DNA of 64,000 nt, from the NCBI GenBank assembly GCA_023512835.1, contig CM042085.1, forward strand, positions 39,262,324 to 39,326,323. The letters run 5' to 3'. Positions 20,750-31,796 of this stretch are shown in pieces. Source of the stretch: Taxillus chinensis. Lineage: Eukaryota > Streptophyta > Magnoliopsida > Santalales > Loranthaceae. The notes under the pieces were generated by a model. It searched no databases. It was not told the DNA's origin and saw only the letters and a list, made by a program, of their open reading frames with translations. Each line of letters starts with the position of its first letter. The stretch's first letter is position 1. Made by a program: the position numbers and the translations under genes.

Positions 20750-21830
20750 GTGTTTGAAGCCGATGAGAATGAGATAGAAGAGACACCGAGCTACCGGGGA
20801 GATTATACGCCTATTGGAAAGGGAAGACCGTTTATCCGTTCCAAGTGAAGACCCGGTAGAAATAGTGAATTTGGGGACGACAACCAAACCAAAAGAATTG
20901 AGGGTGGGGTCTTTGATAGCTACCGACATCAGGAGGAAGTTAATCGAGCTGTAAGAAGCTACATCGACATTTTTGCATGGTCATACCAAGATATGCCCGG
21001 GTTGGACACGGATATAGTGCAACATCACATACCAGTGAAGCCGAGTGCAAGCCAAGCTGCAGAAATTGCGAAGAATGAGGCCGAGAGATGATACTAAAGA
21101 TTAAAGAAGAAGTCAAAAAGCAATGGGATGCAAGGTTTCCTAAGTGTCTCCCACTATCCAAAATGGGTCGCTAATGTTGTACCAGTACCAAAGAAAGGAG
21201 GCAAAGTACGCATGTGTGTCGACTATAGAGATCCGAATTGGGCCATCCGAAAGACAACTTCCCGCTTCCTCATATTGATACCTTAGTGGATAATACGACA
21301 AAACATGCCCTATTCTCCTTCATGGATGGTTTCTTGGGCTATAATCAAATTCGTATGGCCCCCGAACACAAAGAGAGGACCACATTCACGACACTTTGGG
21401 GCACCTTTTGCTATAATGTGATGCCTTTTGGCCCGAGGAATGCGGGGCAACCTATCGGCGAGCCATGGTGACCCTATTCCACGACATGATGCATCTGAAG
21501 TCGAGGTATATGTGGACGACAAGATAGCCAAATCTCGAAGCACTAAAGATCATATCGAAGTACTCCGCAAGCTCTTCAACAAAGCTACGGAAATATCAAA
21601 TCAAATTGAACCCCGAAAAGTGCACTTTCGTAGCCATGTCGGGAAAACGTTGGGTTTCATTGTGAGCCAAAAAGGAGTGGAAATCGATCCAGATAAAGTT
21701 TGAGCTATCCAAGAGATGCCACCACCACAGACCATCAAGGAGGTTAGAGGATTCCTAGGGCGGACCGAATTATATTGCCCGATTTATTTCCAACTGACGA
21801 CCCACATGTGAACCCATTTTCAAGACTTTA
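20750..21830 (+). pseudogene. A reverse transcriptase region, frameshifted
   Basis: RT motifs in order are IDIFAWSYQDMPGLD (20962-21006), YPKWVANVVPVPKKGGKVRM (21155-21214) then CVDYRD, LPHIDTLVDNTTKHALFSFM (21261-21320), DGFLGYNQIRMAPEHKERTT (21321-21380), and YVDDKIAKSR with the catalytic YVDD at 21509-21520. KTLGFIVSQKGVEIDPDKV (21645-21701) is the connection segment, where the next codon is a stop. At least four frame changes are needed. The motif wording is Tat/Ogre-like and clearly different from the chromoviruses B, C and D. Confidence 0.87.
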
Positions 21831-22260
21831 CGAAAGAACAACCAGAAATTTGGAATGACAAATGTCAAGAAGCTTTTGACAAGATCAAACAATATCTGTC
21901 TAATCCACCCATTTGATCCCACCAAGCACCGGATAGACCTCCGATCTTATACTTGACCGTTCAGAGTCGTGATGGTTTGTGTCTTGGGGGCAACATGATT
22001 CTACAGCAAGAAGGAGCAGGCCATTTATTACCTCAGCAAGAAATTCACCATCAATGAAGAAAACTACACGCCCTGGAGAAGACGTGCTATGCTTTTGTCG
22101 GGATAACAAGAAGATTGAGGCAATACACCCTTTATCATACTACTTGGCTGATTTCAAGGCATGATCTGCTCAAATATCTCTTGGAAAAACCATCCATTTC
22201 GGAAGAATCACCAAATGGCACTTGATCCTATCGGAGTACGATATCATCTACGTACCTCAA
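21831..22260 (+). pseudogene. A RNase H (first, standard position), degraded
   Basis: FTKEQPEIWNDKCQEAFDKI (21826-21885) is the usual entry into the Ty3 RNase H. YLSKKFTINEENY-like and YALVGITRRLRQYTL-like wording continues around 22030-22130, and ISEESPNGT with WHLILSEYDIIYVPQKAIKG (about 22216-22275) closes it. No intact catalytic set can be read in one frame. Confidence 0.7.
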
Positions 22261-22720
22261 AAAGCCATAAAAGGAAGTGCGATAGCCGACTATCTGGCAG
22301 ATAGAGCGCTGGAAGACTTTGAGCCCATGACTATTGGCTTCCCGGATGAGCACATTAACATCATTTCGGCCGAAGTATCGGACATATGGACGATGTGGTT
22401 CGATGGAGCCTCTAGTCTCTTAGGTCACGGTGTTGGGGCCATCCCGATATCCCCAAAAGGCGAACATTTCCCCCATGGCGGCAAAGCTAACCTTCCCTTG
22501 TACAAACAATGTGGCAGAGTATGAGGCTTGTGTGATGGGACTGCAAGAAGCCATTCACAAAGGAATCAAAAAATTACGAGTGTTCGGCGATTCGGCACTC
22601 ATCATTTTTCAAGTAAGGGGTGAATGGGAGATTCGAAACCACAAATTAATCCCATATCGGAAGCACGTTTCAGAGTTAGCCGAGCAATTCGAAGACATCA
22701 CATTGAGCATATGCCCAGGG
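22261..22720 (+). pseudogene. A additional archaeal-type RNase H (aRH)
   Basis: WTMWFDGASSLLGHGVGAIP (22387-22446) gives the first catalytic aspartate (FDGAS). TNNVAEYEACVMGLQEAIHK (22502-22561) gives the catalytic glutamate in an NNxAEYxA context. LRVFGDSALIIFQVRGEWEI (22577-22636) gives the next aspartate (GDSxL). This is the signature of the archaeal-type RNase H acquired in the Tat branch of Ty3 elements. One frameshift separates the first motif from the rest; otherwise the domain is well preserved. Confidence 0.85.
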
Positions 22721-22839
22721 AATGCAAACCAGCCTCTCGACGTCCGCAACTCTAGCCTCCCTCATTCGACTAGACACAAAGTTGGAAGTTCGGTCTTTCG
22801 ATATCCGTATACAAGATGCTCCTGCACATTGCATGGCCA

Positions 22840-24060
22840 TTGAAGGACATACTGAAGAAAAACCTTGGTTTGAGGACGTCAAACAATATTTGCTTAAGCA
22901 AGAATACCCAGCAGAGGCCACTGAATCTGATAAGAGAAATATCCGAAGGTCAGCGTCCAACTATTATATTGATGGCTCAATTCTGTATAAGAGAAACCAC
23001 GACATGGTGCTATTGCGGTGTGTGGCAAAAGAAGAATCAACACAAATCATGAAAGAAGTGCACGAAGGGGAATGTGGTTCACATGCAAACGGACATGCAT
23101 TAACAAGACAAATCATGCGAATGGGCTACTATTGGGTCACCATGGAAAAAGATTACATTGAATATGTGCGCAAATGCCTCAAGTGTCAAATTTATGGCGA
23201 CAGGATTCAAGTACCGCCGTCCAAACTACATGTGATGGTCTCCCTGTGGCCGTTCTCACTTTGGGGCATTGACGTTATCGGACCAATATCTCCAAAAGCG
23301 TCTAATGGTCATCGTTTCATTTTGGTAGCCATTGATTACTTCACCAAGTGGGTAGAAGCAGCATCATACGCTAAGGTCACACAGCCGTGGTACTTTGATT
23401 TATAACGAACAACATCATATGCCAATATGGTCTTCCCTGAGCAGATCATAACGGACAATGCTGCCAATTTGAACAAACGGATGATAGGGAGGTTGTGCGA
23501 AACATACAAAATTCAACACCGCAACTCGACCCCCTATCGCCCAAAGATGAATGGAGCAATCGAGGCAGCCAACAAGAACATCAAGAACATTATCGAAAGA
23601 TGACCGAAACGTACAAAGATTGGCACGAGAAGCTACCTTACGCTTGTATGCTTATCGTACCTCAGGCATACATCGACCGGGGCAACTTCATTTTCTTTGG
23701 TCTATGGCATGGAAGCAGTCCTACCGGTCGAAGTGGAGATACCTTCCCCTCCGAGTACTTAAGGATACTCACCGAAGAAGCGGAATGGGCACAAAGTCGT
23801 TATGAGCAGTTGAATTTAATCGAGGGCAAGCGCCTGGCAGCGCTATAGAGGACAGCAGTATCAACAGAGAATGATTAACAATTACAATAAAAAGGTGAAG
23901 CCTAGAAGCTTTCAAGAGGGTGATCTTGTCCTCAAGAAGATCTTGCCAATCCAGCATGACCATCGAGGAAAGTGGACTCCCAATTATGAAGGCCCATATG
24001 TTGTAAAAAAGCATTCTCGGAGGCGCATTGATCCTTGCCAAAATGGACGGAAATGAGCTT
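22840..24060 (+). pseudogene. A integrase region, frameshifted
   Basis: The zinc-binding part reads VHEGECGSHANGHALTRQIM (23059-23118), GYYWVTMEKDYIEYVRKC (about 23122-23175) and LKCQIYGD. The catalytic core follows: PFSLWGIDVIGPISPKASNG (23249-23308) and FILVAIDYFTKWVEAASYAK (23317-23376). The second aspartate block is IITDNAANLNKRMIGRLCE-like around 23447-23503, with AIEAANKNIKNI-like sequence (glutamate block) about 23553-23590. The C-terminal part has NYNKKVKPRSFQEGDLVLKK (23880-23939) and GKWTPNYEGPYVVKK (23969-24013), which is standard for Tat integrases. Confidence 0.87.
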
Positions 24061-26222
24061 CCTAATCCAGTGAATAGTGACGCGTCAAAAAGTTTTATGC
24101 TTAACTCTCATGTCTCCCAACAAGATTCTCATTCCTGTAATGAGCGGATCTGGTGAAAACCCAAAAGGGCACCAAGGGTAAAATACAAAGCTCCAACAAA
24201 AGACAAAAAAAGAAAACAAAGGCGGACTTGGTGAAAACCCGAAAGGGCACCAAGGGTAAAATACAAAGCCAACAATAAATCTTGAAGGGTGAAATTAGTT
24301 CAATCGAAATCGAAAGGATCAGGACCACAACAAATAGGGTCCGTTGCAAGCAGTAGAGACAACATCATCCAAAAATAGCGACCGCAAACGGTGGAAGACT
24401 TGGTCAAACTCATGGCACACTCGAATCAAATTTGTACATTCTCGCTTTTAAAGACTTGCAATTTTATTTATCAGATTATGACAATAGGACACTTTTTATG
24501 ATATAAATATGTTTTGTGGAATTAAACCAGCAAAAATCTTTTTCACTTTAATCATGTTACATCGTCTTCATTTCACATTTGAGTAGAACATCTTAAATCC
24601 CCAAGTAAGCTCTTCTAGCATTGCCTTATGAGTAGGGCCAAGCTCAAAATCCCCAAACAACTTAAAGCCCCCAACTCGGAGTACTCATATCTCCACGGGA
24701 TATCACTATCCCCGGAGAAGCCGTCAAATCAATCTCCTCAATATGGCGGCCAATTTTAATAGACCCTTCATGCACAACAGGGAGTTCCTCAAAGAAAGAC
24801 AGGCGGACTTTCCATCCAAAGAGAACGTTGTTCCCCAACAAGTTGAATGTTAGCCAACCTCTCCAACAACGGCCAAACCTCAGTGATACATCACGTGGCA
24901 TTCAATGCATACATCGCACGGCATCACATTGCATCGTATTTCACCACAAGTTGAGGTTTATGCATCCCCGCATACAAGACATTGCATTCCATGCATCATT
25001 GGCATACATTCAACATACTCTGAATTGCAGGAATGTTGCCGCCTCCGGAGATCCTAGGAGCTCATATTCGCAAACTTCTCTTCAAGCTATCCTAGCGTTC
25101 TTCGTTCAACCGTACAACTCTTTCCTTGCAATTGCCCCAAAGTCTAAACGCATCCTTTTTGGCACTCGACAACCTTTTCCCATTTTGGGTCACCTCGTAG
25201 AGCGATCTCCTTGAGTGAACTCGTAGAGGGAGCTTAAATTGGGTTACTTCCCAAACTCACCAATTCCTTAAAGCATTTCCCCAAATACCATTTGATGTCT
25301 CCAACAAGTCTTCCCAATTCAAGCCTATCGTTCTTTGTGGGCTATTTATTTTCAATTCAAGCCTATCGCTGTGTGGGCTACCATTTTTTAATTCAAGCCT
25401 ATCGCTTGTGGGCTATCCATTTTCAATTCAAGCCTATCGCTTTGTGGGCTTTCCGTTTTCAATTTAAGCCTATCGTTCGTGGGCTTTCCATTTTCGATTC
25501 GAGCCTATCGTTACGGTGGCCTTTCATTTTCCCGTTTTCACTTTAAGCCCATCGTTGCTGTGGGCTTTCCATTTTCAATTCAAGCCTATCGTTGCAGTGG
25601 GCCTTTCATTTTTCCGTTTAAGCCTATCGTTGCTGTGGGCTTTTCCATTTTCACTTTAAGCCTATCATTCTTTGTGGGCTTTCCCGTTTTCACTTTAAGC
25701 CTATCGTTCTCGTGGGCTATCCATTTTCAATTCAAGCTTATCGGTCGTGGGCTATCCATTTTCGGTTCAAGCCTATCGTTGTCCTGGGCTATCCGTTTTC
25801 AATTCAAGCCCATCGTTGTTGTGGGCCTCTTTCCATTTTTAATTCGAGCCTATCGTTGCTGTGGGCCTTTCGGCTTTCAATTCAAGACCATCATTGTTGT
25901 GGGCCTTTTTCCATTTTTCAACCCGAGCCTATCGCTTTGTGGGCCTTTCAGCTTTTCAATTCAAGACCATCATTGTTGTAGGCCTTTTCTCTTTTTCGGC
26001 TCAAGCCTCGTCATTGTTGTAGGCTTTCAATCTCCGGTATCAAGCGGCCTTAGATGCCTCATCAAGGTATTATCCAAGCACACCGGCTATATTAAGCCCC
26101 TTTTCCCTCTCGGGGACAAACCCAACCGTCGCACTTCTTCCTCTAGGTAAGTCAAGTAAGTGCTCCAACCCATCCAAAATGACTCCCTTTTTTCTTTGTA
26201 CTTGTTTTGTTTACAAACAAGG
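24061..26222 (+). other. A long 3' untranslated region before the 3' LTR
   Basis: About 2.2 kb between integrase and the polypurine tract has no recognised coding sequence. It holds two copies of a 40-base unit with GGTGAAAACCC and GGGCACCAAGGGTAAAATAC (24151-24191 and 24229-24268), unremarkable sequence at 24300-25290, and a large minisatellite at 25310-26035. Hypervariable repeat-bearing 3' regions are a known trait of Tat/Ogre elements. Confidence 0.8.
25310..26035 (+). repeat. 35-45 bp minisatellite in A 3' region
   Basis: Roughly 18 to 20 copies of a unit built from CAAGCCTATCGTT, a variable GCTGTGGGC part and TTTCCATTTTCAATT follow one another with length variation. Encoded peptides such as FSIQAYRC simply repeat and do not indicate a gene. 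The array shows internal subtypes: the right half has more ATCATTGTTGTGGGCC units. Confidence 0.92.
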
Positions 26223-26237
26223 CACAAAAAGGGGCAG
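26223..26237 (+). other. Polypurine tract of A
   Basis: The purine-rich run CACAAAAAGGGGCAG ends directly before the 3' LTR start TGTAGGACC at 26238. Confidence 0.75.
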
Positions 26238-29168
26238 TGTAGGACCTTATTTTGTCCGGGTTGGACATACTAACCCATTTGACATACCTTTTCGCCCATG
26301 CCATATACCTTATGAACAGGTCCACAATGATCCCATACTTCCAAGGAATGGTCTACCCCAATCTGCACGAGATGGATACAATTGACACGGACGGGGGAGT
26401 TCAAAATTAATGACTTTTGCTACAAGTCCTTGAAGCGCCCCAAGACCAACACTAGGTGATGGAGGATGAAAATTGGAGACCAACGCACTTGACCGAGCTC
26501 AAATCGGACTTAAAATGAAGAAGTTATGGCCAAAACAACTTTCGTTGGAAGAGTCAAACTTGCCAAAAGACGGTCAATGCCCCTGGTCAAACCGCCGCAA
26601 AAGTGATCATGCGAAATTCTTTAAAATGCCTATGTAGGCGAATATGGATCTCCCCAAACAATTCCCGAAGGTTATCCATTTTTGCATTTTTTGGTGGGGG
26701 TAAAAAGGTAATTAAAAGTTTAAAAAAAAAAAAAAAAAAGGGTTGACCGGTTGACCGTTAACCGTTGACCTGCCGACACTTCGACCCATTGACCCCGGGC
26801 TCGAAGCTCGAAGCCTCGAAGCCCCGATGTCCCCAAGATCGAAGCCTCGAGCACCGAAGCCTCAGCCCGGCTCGAAGCCCCAAGTCCCGAAGATCGAAGC
26901 CTCGAAGCCCCGAAGTCCCGGCTCGGCCCCCGAAGCCTCGAAGCCCCATTGACCCGCTGATTTCTGACCTTCAACCCTTTGACCCTCGAAGCCTCGCTGC
27001 CAACACTTCGACGCCCGCAACCCTCGAAGCCTCGCTACGACGCCTTCGACCCGCAGGACCCGTACGCCTTCCACCTCCGACCCTTCGACCCTCGAAGCCT
27101 CGCCGCCGACGCTCCGACCTACCGACACTTCGAACCTCCGACCCTTTTTTTTGCCTTCGCTGATTTTTCTCGCCTGGCTTCCTCGCTGGCTTATTTCTCT
27201 CATTGTTTATTCACGGGGCTTGTTTTATGCCGGCCACCTAACAAAGAATCACTCACCAACCCGTCAATCACATGTGCCGCTAAAATACAAATTCAAAAAG
27301 GCAATCACGAGCTCCCTTGTTTCCGCACAAGCTGTCCACCAGACAAAATACAAAATCTGCAATTAAAAACGCTGCCTTCATAATAGAGCATTAAATGCAG
27401 CAATTAATGATAATCCAGCCAAAAAATTTTCTTACCAACTCTTAAGATGCAACTATCCATCCTCGCGCTAAAAAAAGGGGGGTTTTCATTAAAGAGAGCC
27501 ATCATCAAAAAAGAGAGAGCTATCATTGTGAAAAAAAACACACAGAGAGAGCCATCATCGTGGGAAAAAGAAACCCGCAAACCAGAGAGAGAAAAAAAAA
27601 CAGAGAGAGAAAAGGAAAAACAGAGAGTAAAAAAAAAGAGAGAAACTCAAAAACCAAAAAAAGATCACTCTTCCATGCCTCCCCGATCGCCATCCTTTCG
27701 GATTAAACGCCCAGGTCTTCGTAATAAACACTACTCCTTCATCCTCTTTCTCTCCTATCTCACTCAGCCTCCTTTTTTTTTTTCTCACAAGAAAAAAACA
27801 CAAAACAAATGCCCCAACTTAAGCCTTTTTTTGCGTGTTCGGCAAGCAAAAAAACATAACCGTACACCAATCCCTTTCCAATCCCCTATTTCTCACGCCC
27901 ACTCTTCTTATTTCCAAGTCATCAAAAAACTCAAACCCAGAAAATACACGACTCCACTCTTCAAATACCAAGAAATCCCCCTCACAAACCTGCGTCGATC
28001 TTATCTGGTTCTAAGCAAGTGATTATCACGCCGCAGGAGCTCAAGCGTAAGATTGGTGTTGCAAAGCTTCAAAGCTCGGTTCAGCCCTTATCTTTTCACT
28101 ACTTTTTCAAATTATTTGTATCTATATTTAATGTAATTGTTTTTTTTAGCATTTTCTAGTTTTCGTTTTGAGCTTATCTATATTTGGTGTAATCCCTTTT
28201 CACCTTTTTCATTGTGTTTTCCCGTATTTCTTCCTAGTGTATGTTGTAATATGTAAAGTATAGAAAAAGAAAAGAAAAAAAAAAAAGAAGAGAAGAAAGA
28301 AAGAAAAGAAAAAAAGGAGAGAGCAAAAGGAGAAGATTGAAAAGCAACAAAAAGAAAAGGAAAAAAAGAGTGATTTTATTTTTGTGGATGTCATACTCAC
28401 ACACTCCACATCTATTTTGATATATGCATTTTCAATTTCAAAAAAAAAAAAAACAAAACAAACAAACAAACAAAAAAAAACAAAAAAAAAAACAGAAAAA
28501 CAAACAAAAAAACGTTTTTTTATAAAATGTTTTTTAAAAATCTCTTCAACAACATGTTTTGAAAATGTTTTCATAAAATATTTTCCAAATGTCTTCCAAC
28601 AAAAACAAAAAAACAAAAAAACAAAAAAAACAAAAAAAAACAACAAAAAAATATAGAAAAACAAACACAAAATGCATGTTCTAACTCAAACCAAAAAAAA
28701 AAGGGGGAAAATAAACAAATATTTTTTAGGATTTCAATTTCCAAGAGCAAAACCAAAAAAACAAACCAATCCCTAGGATCTCATTATCCACTTCAAAAAT
28801 CCAAAACCTTTAGGATTCCCTTTAGAAATTTAGGATAAATCCATTTTAACCATGACTTTAATAAATAACTTAGCCAAATAAAAATCATAAACTTTTTAAC
28901 TTAGCCCACCATGGCAAAGATAAATAAAATAAAACCTCCTCCTCCTAAATTAGATACCGAAAGGGCGCTGTAGGGGTGCTAATCCTTCCCTACACGTAAC
29001 CAACTCCCGAACCCATATCTGGTAACGTAGACCACACACTTAAAACTACTCAAAGTAGAGGGTATCCAACCGTACCCCAAAAACGCTTGGTGGTGACTAT
29101 AAATTTTCTCACCATTGGTTTAGTTTGAGCTCACCCCAAAAGGGCCCGGACGAAAACCGGTGATGACA
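26238..29168 (+). repeat. Element A 3' LTR
   Basis: An uninterrupted LTR of 2931 bases runs from TGTAGGACC to GTGATGACA, followed by the ACTAC target copy at 29169-29173. Because it lacks B, it shows the empty B site (around 27886). It contains a shorter CGAAGCC array (26800-26950) and the AAAC-rich block (28440-28670). Differences from the 5' LTR include many CTG/CG alternations (for example around 27675-27700 against 4205-4233). Confidence 0.93.
26800..26950 (+). repeat. CGAAGCC minisatellite, 3' LTR copy
   Basis: The same CGAAGCC/CGAAGTCCC units as at 3286-3470 occur here, in fewer copies and with more interruptions. Confidence 0.8.
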
Positions 29169-30177
29169 ACTACTGAGTCTACGACCCTAGTTTCAAGGGT
29201 CTACGACCTTCGGTCTCTCACTTACTATATTTGACTAAGTGCTGGCTCAAAATCTTCGACTCTATGAGTCTTAAACTTCGCTTTTTCTTCCTTAGACTTT
29301 CACAAAGGCTCATAACCGAGTTCTTGTATGGCTACGACCCTTCTGTATACTCTCGGCCATCGATCTCCGAGTCTAGAAGTGTGGCAATTTCTTTATAGGA
29401 TCCGTATCCTTTGAGTCTACGAGTCTACGACTCTACAACCCTTAAGTTACGATTTCATTTGTTTGCCAATCTTTATAGCATCGACTCTTCGACCTTCAAC
29501 CTACGAGTCTACGAGTCCTATTTTCTAAACGGTGTTCGAAGGTTTGGACTCTACAACTTTCAGCCTACGAGTCCCGTTTTGCTTAACACTTGTTCGAAGG
29601 CTTCGATTCTACGACGTCAATCTACGAGTCCGTGAGTCCCGTTTTCTTAACGGTGTTCGAAGGTTTCGACTCTTCGACTCTATGAGTCTTCGAGTCTAGT
29701 GGTAGTTCAAGTTATGTTAATTGACTTAAGTATTTTTAGGGACTCTACAGTTCTACAGCTACGAGTCTACGAGTCATTTAGCGTTGGTTACTGCTTTTTA
29801 GATTCTTCGACTCTACGAGTCTTCGAGCTTGTTGATGCTTAGTAACTCTATCTTTTCCGTACTACAACTCTACGACCTTCGACCCTAGATCTATGAGTCA
29901 CCGGATGTTCTGTCACCATCTTGCTTCGAGTCTCTAGACCCTACGAGTTTGCGAGCCTCCCGCCAACGTGTCCCGTGATAGTTTTACTTCTACGAACTAC
30001 GACTCTCTTCGATCCTACGACCTTCGGTTCTTTGAGTCTCCGGACTTTAGACTATAATTTGGCAAACTTCATCAAATCCTGTGTTTCCAACAATTCACCA
30101 ACCCTTTGTCCTCCTGGGTGCGAGGCATGGGGCATCACTAACCGGTTTCCCGGTGTTGGGAAATCCGGGACGTGACA
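29169..30177 (+). repeat. LTR fragment of element F, right of A
   Basis: The stretch is packed with CTACGA(C/G)TC, CTTCGACTC and GAGTCTACGA motifs from 29174 to about 30045. It then ends with CATCACTAACCGGTTTCCCGG and GGGAAATCCGGGACGTGACA, clearly like the LTR ends of B and C. It is therefore the 3' end of a Ty3-type LTR. The left side of the same repeat is at 2491-2751. The following GTGAG (30178-30182) may be its target copy inside H. Confidence 0.75.
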
Positions 30178-31401
30178 GTGAGTGTCATCAAGCACTTGGT
30201 AAATAACCAAGTCTTCATACGGAATAAGGATCACTCGTGCGAACCAAACACTTAAAGTTATCGACTAAGGAATCCGCATCTTACACTTAAATGAACTAAG
30301 TTAAATAGATGCAGAATAAGAATCGTAGTCTATATCTCGTACGGAGTAAGAAAGAACTATCGCGGACTAAAAAAAGCTAAGTCTTCCACTCAAGCGGACT
30401 AAGGACAAGAAGACACGGAGTAAGGAATCCGAGTCTTTCATTCATGCGGAGTAAGGAATGACTTGTGTGTAATAAGGACCCAAGTCCTTTGTTTGCACGG
30501 AGTAAGGACAAGAAGATACGAAGTAAGGAATCCGAACCTTTTACCCGAACAGAGTAAGGATGCGCTGATGCGGAGTAAGCCATCCGGACCTTTTACTCAT
30601 GCGGATTAAGGAACTCAAGCGGAGTAAGGAAGCATTGATACGGAGTAAGCCCTCTGAACCTTTCGTTTATACGGAGTAAGGAAGCGCTAGCACGGAATAA
30701 GGATTCCAAAGATCAAACTGATACGAAGTAAGCAACCATTGACACGGAGTAAGGATCCAAGTTTCATTAAAACGGACTAAGGAATCTTATGACGGATTGA
30801 GAAGACGCTACTTCACTTTATCGGCTTCGCATTTAAAGTCATCACCTTGCTGTGTCCCGATGTAGGAAAGACCCGTTGAATATCTAAGTCGTCGTACACG
30901 TGGATCACATGGAGATGTGGACAGAGCCTTAAATGAAATTGGGATCACGCAAAGATATTTAATATATTCATAGACCTAAGATTTTGAGCAGCACATCCGT
31001 AAGAATTAAAGTAGACATTTTCCGTGAAGAATTCAATGTTACACAAGACTCGGAAAATCCGGTTCCAAGATTGTCTCCCAGGGATGTCTATATATATTAA
31101 ACTTTGTATATTTTCATATACGCGTGTACGTGTACAAGAGCTCTTTAGAGTTTTAATTGGCTAGTGTGTGAGTACTTGTAAAATAGAGTGCAAGAGAGTT
31201 TTCAATAGATCGAAAAAGCTTTTCATCACTTTTAATCTGCTAATATTTTGTTGTAATTATTTTTCGATAATAAAACAAATTACTTCTACTATCTGGTTAT
31301 GTTTCACACCGATTTTATCGTTTAACCAAAAAGGTGTTGTGCTAGAGAAGAAGAATTTCGATAAGAGCCTATTCACCCCATTTAGGCTCCAGGGACCAAC
31401 A
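30178..31401 (+). repeat. Copia LTR fragment (element H), E family
   Basis: The sequence is colinear with 61913-63032, the 3' LTR of E: GTGAGTGTCATCAAGCACTT, an ACGGAGTAAGGA array (about 30270-30780), the GTGTCCCGATGTA block, TATATATTAAAC near 31090, and an end GGCTCCAGGGACCAACA. It lacks the first 170 or so bases because F is inserted there. It is followed directly by G sequence, so H was inserted in G and its body lies left of the window. Confidence 0.8.
30270..30780 (+). repeat. ACGGAGTAAGGA minisatellite in H LTR
   Basis: Variants of (A/G)CGGA(G/C)TAAGGA recur about every 15 to 40 bases with interspersed CCGAACCTTTTAC-type blocks. The same motif fills 61950-62430 in E's 3' LTR, but the copies are arranged differently. 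Confidence 0.8.
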
Positions 31402-31796
31402 AGAACCTCAAGCTTGAGTGAGAGTTTGAGGCCCCATTGTGGATAATGATCAATATCGTTGGGACTCGTACTAAACCTCGCTTAACCTAGATTGTGATAA
31501 ACCCAGGTATAGGGTTACACATGAATGCAACTGGTAAAGCAAGAAATCAAAACTATCATAGCATGTTTTCACATTTATAATATAAAATAACAAATATCAT
31601 AGCAAATAAACGTAAATAAATCATAATTACAATTGACAAAACAAAAAAATAACAATTATTATGGTAGTTAAAGTGTCTAAATAAATCGTAATTAGAACTA
31701 TCACGACAAAGGAAATATATACAAAAATAAAAAAACCTCTTATTCCTAATGCTAGACCTAACTCTAAAGTTTGTACTAGTCCCCCAGAGTCGCTAC
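31402..31796 (-). mobile_element. Leader fragment of Tat/Ogre-type element G, minus strand
   Basis: Read on the minus strand this matches A's leader (14667-15000): GTAGCGACTCTGGGGGAC next to the LTR end, then GTTAAGCGAGGTT and CTCAAGCTTGAGGTTCT. It is thus the start of the internal region of a second Tat/Ogre-type element, cut off at 31402 by insertion of H. No coding part of G is in the window. Confidence 0.8.
31779..31796 (-). other. Likely primer binding site of G (tRNA-Arg type)
   Basis: On the minus strand GTAGCGACTCTGGGGGAC follows the LTR end TGATGACA immediately. It resembles the Ogre-type primer site more closely than A's copy does. Confidence 0.6.

Larger units (their letters stand above)
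2752..29168 (+). mobile_element. Tat/Ogre-type Ty3 retrotransposon (element A), host of B
   Basis: Two LTRs starting TGTAGGACC and ending GTGATGACA flank an internal region with, in order, an extra ORF, gag, protease, reverse transcriptase, RNase H, a second archaeal-type RNase H and integrase. That order, the long LTRs (about 2.92 kb once B is removed, against 2.93 kb for the 3' copy) and the DNGSALN protease motif identify the Tat/Ogre branch. Without B the element is about 17.4 kb. A near-perfect 5-bp target duplication (GCTAC / ACTAC) flanks it. All coding parts are frameshifted as read. It is inserted into element F. Confidence 0.9.

Noticed and set aside
25479..26150. 223-codon open frame rich in FSIQAYRC repeats
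   Set aside because: It is a product of the 35-45 bp minisatellite without stop codons; no start context or domain.
31168..31446. 92-codon plus-strand frame
   Set aside because: It lies in the copia LTR end of H and runs over the junction into inverted G; not a gene.
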